From NCBI GenBank assembly GCA_009921985.1, contig RFWS01000027.1:1-11544 (forward strand): a stretch of DNA of 11,544 bases, given 5' to 3'. Below the pieces are notes generated by a model. The model did not search any database, was not told the DNA's origin, and saw only the letters and a program-made list of their open reading frames with translations. This DNA is from a bacterium. GTDB lineage: Bacteria; Verrucomicrobiota; Verrucomicrobiia; Methylacidiphilales; Verrucolacustridaceae. Of the stretch, positions 6,339-11,544 are shown one piece after another. The position numbers and the translations under genes are program-made. Every line of letters begins with the position of its first letter. Position 1 is the first letter of the stretch.

Positions 6339-7844
6339 ATGACTGGGGAACGATGGAGACCTGTGATTGCCGAAGCTCAGCCGATTCGTACCCGTGGACG
6401 ACGGGAAGCTCCCGCGCCCATCAGCATTGAAGGTCTCCCGGCCCACACCAACCTGGAGGCCGAACGCTCCCTGCTCGGGGCCATGTTGGCCGACCCCGAT
6501 CACATCGTCGATGCAGCCACAGAGAAGGGACTGCGCGAGGAGGACTTCTTCGCCCCCGCCCACCAAGTCATTTTCCGCGCCATCACCACCATGCGGGAGA
6601 CCGGTCAGGCCATCGATCCCTCCACCCTGCTCGCCTGGTTGACCGACCGAAAACTTCAGGACGCCGCCGGCGGCCCGGCGTTGATCGGGGAACTGGCCTC
6701 CGGCGTCATCAGCGTCTTCACGGCACCGACCCACATCCAGCAGGTCAAGGACAAGAGCCTTCTCCGCGATCTGCAGCAAACCTGCGCGCAGATCGTGGTG
6801 GGCGCCCACGAGCGGCCCCACGAGGTGCAGGGCATCCTCGACGAGGCCGAACGGGATATTTTGGAAATCCGCGGCCGCCGCGAAACCCAGGGAATCACCC
6901 GCGCCGCCGAGGTCGCCCCCAAGACGATTCAGATGATCGAGCAGTTGATCCGAGGAAAGGGTCACTATAGCGGGATTCCATCCGGTTTTGACGAACTGGA
7001 CCAGATGACCACCGGCTTCAAGGGCGGCGAAATGATCGTGATCGCCGCCCGTCCCGGCGTCGGCAAGACCGCCCTCGCCCTCAGTATGGCCCGCCACATC
7101 CTGCGACAGCGCTTTGACGTCGATAAGGATGACTTTGTCCGCCCGGGCTATCCGGTGGCTTTCTTCTCCCTAGAAATGTCCGCCCAGCAACTCATGTTCC
7201 GTCTGCTCTCCTCCCATGCGGGGCTCGATTCGGAACAGATCCGCCGCGGCCAGTTAAGTGACAGCCAGATCACCGCCCTGCGCGGCGTGGCCGCCGAAAT
7301 CAGCGACCTACCCCTGCTCCTCGACGAATCCAGCCTCCTCTCCATCGGCCAGCTCCGCGCCCGCGCCCGACGCCTAAAAAAGATGCACAACATCGAGATC
7401 ATTTTTGTCGATTACCTTCAGTTGCTGACCTCCGGCACGGACCGGGCCCGGGAAAGCCGGCAGGTGGAGGTTTCGGAAATTTCCCGCGGCCTCAAAGCCC
7501 TGGCGATGGAGCTTAATATCCCTGTGGTCGTCCTTGCCCAGCTGAACCGAAAACCGGAGGAAACCAACCAGGATCCCGCCCTCCACCACCTCCGTGAATC
7601 GGGCTCCATCGAACAGGACGCCGATGTGGTCATGCTTCTGAGCCGTGAAAATGACGCCGGTGAAAATGAATCGAATGAATCGGCCTCCGAGGAAGGCGAG
7701 GCTGCCGAACCCCGGCCCGTCCATCGGGGTATCGTTTGCAAACTCAACATCGCCAAGCAAAGAAACGGTCCGACTGACCGCATTCGTCTCCTCTTCCAGC
7801 CCCGCTTCACCCGTTTTGATTCCCTGCCCCGTGAGGCGCGCTAG
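6339..7844 (+). CDS. dnaB: DnaB replicative DNA helicase
   Basis: This is the hexameric ATP-driven helicase that unwinds DNA at the replication fork. With the ATG at 6339 it has 501 residues. The N-terminal primase-interacting domain starts with the typical segment NLEAERSLLGAML, and a linker leads to the RecA-like motor. Motor motifs are Walker A RPGVGKT (238-244), FFSLEMSAQQL, Walker B IIFVDYLQLL with Asp358, AQLNRKPE, ESGSIEQDADVVMLL, and a final KQRNGPTDRIRLLF with the arginine-finger region. I prefer 6339 over the far upstream ATG at 6153, which would run antisense through the start of maf; GTG at 6363 is an alternative. An acidic, low-complexity insertion (residues 437-464) sits between the QDADVV strand and the last motor strands. 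No intein is visible. The downstream gene starts 15 bases after the stop, which suggests an operon. Confidence 0.95.
   Translation: MTGERWRPVIAEAQPIRTRGRREAPAPISIEGLPAHTNLEAERSLLGAMLADPDHIVDAATEKGLREEDFFAPAHQVIFRAITTMRETGQAIDPSTLLAWLTDRKLQDAAGGPALIGELASGVISVFTAPTHIQQVKDKSLLRDLQQTCAQIVVGAHERPHEVQGILDEAERDILEIRGRRETQGITRAAEVAPKTIQMIEQLIRGKGHYSGIPSGFDELDQMTTGFKGGEMIVIAARPGVGKTALALSMARHILRQRFDVDKDDFVRPGYPVAFFSLEMSAQQLMFRLLSSHAGLDSEQIRRGQLSDSQITALRGVAAEISDLPLLLDESSLLSIGQLRARARRLKKMHNIEIIFVDYLQLLTSGTDRARESRQVEVSEISRGLKALAMELNIPVVVLAQLNRKPEETNQDPALHHLRESGSIEQDADVVMLLSRENDAGENESNESASEEGEAAEPRPVHRGIVCKLNIAKQRNGPTDRIRLLFQPRFTRFDSLPREAR
7665..7682 (+). repeat. Tandem 9-bp duplication inside dnaB
   Basis: AATGAATCG occurs twice back to back (7665-7673 and 7674-7682). 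It encodes Asn-Glu-Ser twice (residues 443-448) within the acidic insertion of DnaB. The length is a multiple of three and keeps the frame. This looks like slippage or duplication in a tolerant surface loop. Confidence 0.85.
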
Positions 7845-7859
7845 GGAAAGGATTCAGCC

Positions 7860-8243
7860 ATGATTTCGCGGGGATACGTGGCGGTCTTCACGGAGCCCCA
7901 CACGGACGACTCCATCCGGCACCTTCTGGAATCCTGGTTAGCCCGTTTTGAAAAAGTGGAACAGGTGGTGCCCGGCATCCAGGCCGGCAACACCACCACC
8001 GCCATCCAGAGTCCCCAGGATCTCATTCCCTCCGACCACCTTCAATTTCGGGTGATCCACGGGCAGGACTTTGCCTGGGCCTACCTCACCCGGGGACGCC
8101 GGGTCATCGAGACCACGGGGTTGCCCCAGGAGAAGATTTCCCTCTGCCTCGATATTCTCCTGGAACAACCCGGAGTGACCGAAATCGTGGACCAGCATGA
8201 TGACCGCAGGCTGGACGAGTTGGAACGCGACGGATTGATGTGA
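7860..8243 (+). CDS. Unrecognised 127-residue protein between dnaB and the glycosyltransferase
   Basis: I do not recognise this family. The protein starts at ATG 7860, preceded by GGGAAAGGA at ribosome-binding distance, one of the better such sites in the window. It has no signal peptide or membrane segment and looks like a small soluble alpha/beta protein. An N-terminal strand (GYVAVFTEP) is followed by a helix (DDSIRHLLESWLARFEKV). A Gly/Thr-rich stretch with strands comes next (RVIHGQDFAWAYL, RGRRVIETTG), then a helix (EKISLCLDILLEQ) and an acidic C-terminal end. It has a single cysteine and no metal-binding or nucleotide-binding motif that I can name. Its stop overlaps the start of the glycosyltransferase as GTGA (8240-8243), and dnaB ends 15 bases upstream. 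Co-translation with the glycosyltransferase suggests, but does not prove, a joint role. Its coding style matches its neighbours, so I believe it is a real gene. Confidence 0.8.
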   Translation: MISRGYVAVFTEPHTDDSIRHLLESWLARFEKVEQVVPGIQAGNTTTAIQSPQDLIPSDHLQFRVIHGQDFAWAYLTRGRRVIETTGLPQEKISLCLDILLEQPGVTEIVDQHDDRRLDELERDGLM

Positions 8244-9340
8244 ACGGGCCGCCGATCCTGATTCTCACCGCCGCGTTCGGGGACGGCCACAATGCCGCCG
8301 CCCGCGGTCTCGCCGCCGCCATCCACTTGCGGGGCGGTCGGGCGGTGGTCGCGGATCCGTTTGCCGAATCCAAACCCGCCCTGAATGACTTTGCCCGACG
8401 CTTGTATCTCACCTTGATCAACCGCGCTCCGCGCATCTGGAATCTTTTTTTCTCGGCCTGCCACCACCTTCCCCTGATTGAAAGCAGCCTCTTCCTCCAT
8501 GGGGCGGCCCAGCGCAGGGTCGAGGAACTTCTCCGCAACCACCGCCCCAAGATGGTGGTCCTTTCCTTTCCCGTCTACGCCCACCTGATCGCCCGGCTTC
8601 CGGAAGAGCTAAGGAACTCCTTTCAACTGATCACGGTGGTAACCGACTCCATCTCCGTCCATCGCCTTTGGTCCACCGCGCCCGCCCAACTCTGGGTGGT
8701 ACCGAACGAACCCACCGCCGAATCCCTTGCCACTCTCGGAATTCCCCGGGAAAGGATCCGGAGCATCGGGTTTCCGGTCGACCCCCGTTTCGCGGCGCCA
8801 GATCCCCATCCCGGCGATGAACCTCCGGGCGATCGGCCGAGGATTCTCCATCTTCTCAACTCCGGGCTTCAGCACGGTCCGGAAATGTCGGCCCGCTTGG
8901 CGGCGCAAGCGGGCTGGGAGATCACCATCGGAACCGGACGGGATCCGAAAGTCATGCAGCAGGTGGAGCAGGCGCTGGGCCCCCTCTGCGGCAAGGTTCA
9001 GCTCTTGGGATGGACCACGGAAATGCCGTCCATCCTCGCGCGAAATCATTTTGTGGTCGGCAAGGCCGGCGGGGCCCTCACCCAGGAGACGATTGCCTCC
9101 CGCACCCCATTTCTTGTCACCCAGGTGGTCCCGGGCCAGGAAGAGGGAAACTTTGCCCTCCTTCGGGAAATTGGAGTGGCCCGACTGACCCCGGATGGGG
9201 ACAGCGCAATTCGGGTCATCCGGGAGGCCTTGGCGGAAAACGGCAAGGTCTGGAAGGATTGGAAGGCCAAACTGGCGGCCGCCTCCAAACCGGACGCGTC
9301 CCTGCGGCTGGCCGATCTCTGCCTCTCGATGAATCGGTAG
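8240..9340 (+). CDS. MGDG-synthase-like / GT28-family glycosyltransferase
   Basis: This 366-residue protein looks like a GT-B fold enzyme related to monogalactosyldiacylglycerol synthases, processive diacylglycerol glucosyltransferases and MurG. The N-terminal half begins LILTAAFGDGHNAAARGLAAAI, with the conserved Gly-x-Gly-His (14-17) of the MGDG-synthase N-domain. The C-terminal donor-sugar domain has LGWTTEMPSILARNHFVVGK, then AGGALTQETIASRTP (276 onward) and PGQEEGN (298-304), close to the family's KPGG...PGQEEGN pattern. It would transfer a sugar from a nucleotide sugar to a membrane lipid at the cytoplasmic face. There is no transmembrane segment, as usual for monotopic members. The start is GTG at 8240, overlapping the preceding stop by four bases. 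The lipid acceptor and sugar donor cannot be read from the sequence. The gene is convergent with the amidotransferase gene across a 30-base gap. Confidence 0.85.
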   Translation: MNGPPILILTAAFGDGHNAAARGLAAAIHLRGGRAVVADPFAESKPALNDFARRLYLTLINRAPRIWNLFFSACHHLPLIESSLFLHGAAQRRVEELLRNHRPKMVVLSFPVYAHLIARLPEELRNSFQLITVVTDSISVHRLWSTAPAQLWVVPNEPTAESLATLGIPRERIRSIGFPVDPRFAAPDPHPGDEPPGDRPRILHLLNSGLQHGPEMSARLAAQAGWEITIGTGRDPKVMQQVEQALGPLCGKVQLLGWTTEMPSILARNHFVVGKAGGALTQETIASRTPFLVTQVVPGQEEGNFALLREIGVARLTPDGDSAIRVIREALAENGKVWKDWKAKLAAASKPDASLRLADLCLSMNR

Positions 9341-9341
9341 G

Positions 9342-9360
9342 GATGCGTCGCCGATGCGTC
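9342..9360. repeat. Short direct repeat in the convergent gap
   Basis: GATGCGTC occurs at 9342-9349 and again at 9353-9360, in the 30-base space between the convergent glycosyltransferase and amidotransferase genes. I see no hairpin with a T-run here, so no intrinsic terminator is supported. This may be chance. Confidence 0.3.
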
Positions 9361-9370
9361 CGACTAAAAC

Positions 9371-10069
9371 TTAAACAGCCAACCCCACCCAGGCTTTCCA
9401 CATCGTCCGGGCCAGCTCTTCCGTCGGCTCGGCGTACTCCGAGCTATCCTCCAGAATCTGCGCCGGCTCGACCTGCGCAACGGCCAACTCCTTCCGGGAA
9501 GCTGAAACCATTTCATCGATCATCGCCGCGGTCATTTCCAGGTGAGGCACCAGCCCGTAGGCTTTTTTTCCGAAGCGGAAACCCGCGCAGGCGCATTTTT
9601 GGGTGCCGAGCAGGTGGATTGCCCCTTGGGGCAAAGGAAAATGATCTCCATGCCACATCAGAGCCGGGAAGTTTTCCGGCAAACGCCGCAACACCGGGTC
9701 TTTACAGGCCTCCGGCATCTTGCGGACAGGCACCCAACCGATCTCTTTCTCCCCCGCCTTCACCTCCGCGCCGAGGGAAGCGGCCAGCAGTTGGGCCCCC
9801 AGACAAATGCCCAGAACAGGTTTGTCAGCCTTCACGGCCTTTTCCAGCAGGACAATCTCCTCCTGGAGATGAGACAACTTCCCTTGATCGCACACTCCCA
9901 TCGTTCCTCCCATGACCACCACCCCCCCGAAAGGGGCGGGATCCGCGGGAATTTTTTCCTTCTGGTCGACACGTACCGTGCGAAGGGTGTGGCCGGTCGA
10001 ACGGATTTCCTCCGCGATGGTTCCGGGCCCTTCCGTGGGCTCGTGCTGCACAACAAGAAACTCAGCCAT
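9371..10069 (-). CDS. Class I glutamine amidotransferase-like protein
   Basis: This 232-residue protein has the class I GATase fold seen in the amidotransferase domain of GMP synthase and in stand-alone relatives. Numbered from the preceding TTG, the nucleophile elbow is GICLGAQ with Cys90, and the other triad members are His177 and Glu179 in VPHLE. GGVVVMGGTMGV (49-60) and LMWHGDHFPLP (138-148) are also typical of the stand-alone GMP-synthase-like group. I start at ATG 10069 rather than the adjacent TTG at 10072. No ATP-pyrophosphatase domain follows, so this is not guaA. Members of this group hydrolyse glutamine or gamma-glutamyl compounds, and the substrate here is unknown. It lies 66 bases downstream of fcl on the same strand and may be co-transcribed with gmd-fcl, though no link to GDP-fucose synthesis is evident. 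Confidence 0.85.
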   Translation of the reverse strand: MAEFLVVQHEPTEGPGTIAEEIRSTGHTLRTVRVDQKEKIPADPAPFGGVVVMGGTMGVCDQGKLSHLQEEIVLLEKAVKADKPVLGICLGAQLLAASLGAEVKAGEKEIGWVPVRKMPEACKDPVLRRLPENFPALMWHGDHFPLPQGAIHLLGTQKCACAGFRFGKKAYGLVPHLEMTAAMIDEMVSASRKELAVAQVEPAQILEDSSEYAEPTEELARTMWKAWVGLAV

Positions 10070-10075
10070 CAAAAA

Positions 10076-10104
10076 ACATTCCGCAAAGCGGGTACATTCC
10101 GCAA
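10076..10104. repeat. Pair of 11-bp direct repeats upstream of the amidotransferase gene
   Basis: ACATTCCGCAA occurs at 10076-10086 and 10094-10104, with an 18-base period, in the 66-base gap between fcl and the amidotransferase start. The proximal copy begins seven bases upstream of the ATG. Two same-orientation sites at this spacing could be an operator or leader element, but nothing else in the window shares them. Confidence 0.4.
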
Positions 10105-10135
10105 CCTTCTTGTGGAAAATTCTTCGCCGCCCGGG

Positions 10136-11065
10136 TCAGGGCCGGGCTTCCGGGGCATTCTGCAAAAACCAGTTGTAGGTGGAGGTAATGCCATGATCGA
10201 CCGAGATCGCCGGCTTCCAACCCAGTCTCCGGATCCGGGTAACATCCAGGAGTTTCCGCGGCGTCCCATCCGGCTTGGAGGTGTCCCAGCGGATGGCTCC
10301 GGAAAATCCCACCGCCTGTTTCACCTTCTCGGCCAGTTCCCGGATGGTCAGGTCCTCCCCCATCCCCACATTCACGATTTCCCGGCCGTCGTATTTCTCT
10401 AGGAGCAGCAACAGACCGGCGGCCAGATCGTCCACGTGGAGCCATTCCCGCCGGGGAGAGCCGCTCCCCCACAGGACCACATCCTTTTCGCCCCGCACCT
10501 TGGCCCGGTGGAATTTCGTAATCATGCCGGGCAGGGCGTGCGAGGTTTCCGGGTCAAAATTGTCACCCGGACCGTAGAGATTCGTGGGCATGGCGGAGAT
10601 GGCGCTCTTGCCGTATTCATCGCGATAGGCTTGGGCCAGGCGAACGCCGGTGATCTTGGCCAGCGCATAAGCATCGTTGGTCGGCTCCAAGGGACCGGTG
10701 AGCAGGGACTCCTCCGGAATCGGCTGAGGTGCGTGCTTGGGATAAATGCAGGAGCTACCCAAAAAGAGAAATTTTTTGCACCCGTGCCGAAAGGCGGACT
10801 CCATCACATTGTTTTGGATCCGCAGGTTGTCCAAGAGGAACTCCACCGGCCGGCGGGAGTTTTCCAGGATGCCCCCCACCCGTGCGGCGGCATCGATCAC
10901 CTGGTCGGGTTTTTCCGAAGAAAACCATCGGTCCACGGCCACAGGATCCGTCAGATCCAGCTGCTTCCGGGTTTGGGTAAGGACGGTGACACCGGCTCTT
11001 TTTTCCAATGCCCTCGCCAAGGCCGAGCCCACCATGCCCCGGTGCCCGGCCACGAAGATTTTCAT
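10136..11065 (-). CDS. fcl: GDP-L-fucose synthase (GDP-4-keto-6-deoxymannose epimerase/reductase)
   Basis: This enzyme epimerises GDP-4-dehydro-6-deoxy-D-mannose at C3 and C5 and reduces it with NADPH to GDP-L-fucose, a precursor for capsule, exopolysaccharide or LPS. With the ATG at 11065 it has 309 residues, a normal length. The nucleotide-binding loop is G7HRG10MVG13. SSCIYPK (104-110) carries the conserved Ser and Cys, Y133xxxK137 is the SDR pair, and NLYGPGDNFDPETSHALP contains His176. These match the Ser, Cys, Tyr, Lys and His catalytic set of E. coli GMER. The open frame extends 19 codons further upstream to 11122, but that part lies inside gmd and precedes the natural MKIFVAGHRG N-terminus, so I reject it. 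Only one base separates it from the gmd stop, so translation is probably coupled. Confidence 0.94.
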   Translation of the reverse strand: MKIFVAGHRGMVGSALARALEKRAGVTVLTQTRKQLDLTDPVAVDRWFSSEKPDQVIDAAARVGGILENSRRPVEFLLDNLRIQNNVMESAFRHGCKKFLFLGSSCIYPKHAPQPIPEESLLTGPLEPTNDAYALAKITGVRLAQAYRDEYGKSAISAMPTNLYGPGDNFDPETSHALPGMITKFHRAKVRGEKDVVLWGSGSPRREWLHVDDLAAGLLLLLEKYDGREIVNVGMGEDLTIRELAEKVKQAVGFSGAIRWDTSKPDGTPRKLLDVTRIRRLGWKPAISVDHGITSTYNWFLQNAPEARP

Positions 11066-11066
11066 G

Positions 11067-11544
11067 CTACTCGCGGATGCGTTGACCGGTCCGCTCCTCG
11101 GCCAGGAGCTGGATATCCGCATCCACCATAATCTGGGCCAGCTGCTTGAATTTCACCTTCGGCTCCCAGCCCAATTTTTTCTTTGCCTTGCTGGCATCCC
11201 CGATGAGGAGATCCACCTCGGCCGGACGAAGGTAACGCTTGTCGAAGGCCACGTGCTTTTTCGAATCTAGGCCGGCGTGGGCAAAAGCCACCTCCAGAAA
11301 CTCCTGCACGGTGTGAGTCTCCCCGGTAGCCACCACGTAGTCGTCCGGTTTGTCCTGTTGGAGCATCCGCCACATCGCCTCCACATATTCCGGGGCGTAC
11401 CCCCAGTCCCGTTTGGCTTCCAGATTCCCCAGATACACCTTATCCTGCAGACCGGCCTTGATCCGGGCGATCGCCCGGGTGATCTTGCGGGTGACAAACG
11501 TCTCCCCTCGCCGCGGGCTTTCATGGTTGAAAAGGATCCCGCTG
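11067..11544 (-). CDS. gmd: GDP-mannose 4,6-dehydratase, C-terminal part
   Basis: Only the last 158 residues are in the window; the start lies beyond the right edge. Gmd removes water from GDP-mannose to give GDP-4-dehydro-6-deoxy-D-mannose, the substrate of the next gene product. The visible part opens with GILFNHESPRRGETFVTRKI, an almost invariant Gmd segment. It continues with VYLGNLEAKRDWGYAPEYVE, ATGETHTVQEF and RYLRPAEVDLLIGDASKAK near the C-terminus, all close to the family consensus. The protein ends normally at TAG (11067-11069), one base before the fcl start, so the gmd-fcl pair is intact at this junction. With fcl it forms the standard GDP-L-fucose pathway. Confidence 0.95.
   Translation of the reverse strand, partial: SGILFNHESPRRGETFVTRKITRAIARIKAGLQDKVYLGNLEAKRDWGYAPEYVEAMWRMLQQDKPDDYVVATGETHTVQEFLEVAFAHAGLDSKKHVAFDKRYLRPAEVDLLIGDASKAKKKLGWEPKVKFKQLAQIMVDADIQLLAEERTGQRIRE

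Noticed and set aside
6315..7097. 260-codon minus-strand frame opposite dnaB
   Set aside because: It is antisense to the DnaB N-domain and Walker A region, is Gly-rich and has no recognisable family.
9010..9915. 301-codon plus-strand frame overlapping the glycosyltransferase end and the amidotransferase gene
   Set aside because: It runs in a shifted frame through one real gene and antisense through another, with low-complexity Arg/Pro/Ser composition and no motif.
11066..11122. Nineteen-codon N-terminal extension of fcl
   Set aside because: It lies inside the gmd coding sequence, and the conserved MKIFVAGHRG start fits the known N-terminus of the family.
1..11544. Defence, mobile or CRISPR system
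   Set aside because: I looked for nuclease, reverse transcriptase, transposase, integrase, toxin-antitoxin and regularly spaced repeat signals and saw none. All recognised genes are metabolic, signalling, envelope or replication functions.

Overview
The window is a gene-dense, GC-rich bacterial chromosomal segment. It holds twelve protein-coding genes, two of them cut by the window edges. I see no tRNA, rRNA, CRISPR array, insertion sequence or phage gene, and no gene-free stretch reaches 170 bases. Several starts (rmlD-like, glcD, dnaB, fcl) have little or no Shine-Dalgarno sequence. Gene content and protein style loosely suggest a Gram-negative of the Verrucomicrobiota/PVC type. That is an impression, not a demonstrated assignment.

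Layout from left to right. (1) 1-1204, minus strand: the first 72 residues of a STAS-domain protein, preceded in transcription order by a dTDP-4-dehydrorhamnose reductase-like gene (rmlD type). The rmlD-like gene carries a one-base frameshift near 522-528, and its true C-terminus is in another frame ending at 349. (2) 1371-5048, minus strand: a protein joining a cyclic-nucleotide-binding domain to an FHA domain through a Pro/Ala linker, then glcD and glcF (FAD and iron-sulfur subunits of a glycolate or D-lactate oxidase). glcD and glcF overlap by four bases. (3) 5145-5636, plus strand: a TlpA/thioredoxin-fold lipoprotein whose two active-site cysteines are both serine. It is divergent from the cNMP-FHA gene and convergent with maf, sharing overlapping stop codons. 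(4) 5633-6217, minus strand: maf, a house-cleaning nucleotide pyrophosphatase. (5) 6339-9340, plus strand: dnaB (replicative helicase), an unrecognised 127-residue protein, and an MGDG-synthase/GT28-type glycosyltransferase. The spacing is tight (15 bases, then a four-base overlap), so these three are probably one operon. (6) 9371-11544, minus strand: gmd (partial), fcl and a class I glutamine amidotransferase-like protein. gmd and fcl convert GDP-mannose to GDP-L-fucose.

Taken together, the window mixes housekeeping functions (DnaB, Maf), two-carbon or lactate oxidation (GlcDF), and envelope polysaccharide/glycolipid work (Gmd-Fcl, RmlD-like, GT28). There is no obvious defence or mobile island. 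The points most worth a second look are the cysteine-less TlpA-like lipoprotein facing the cNMP-FHA protein, the unknown protein translationally coupled to the lipid-type glycosyltransferase behind dnaB, and the rmlD frameshift.
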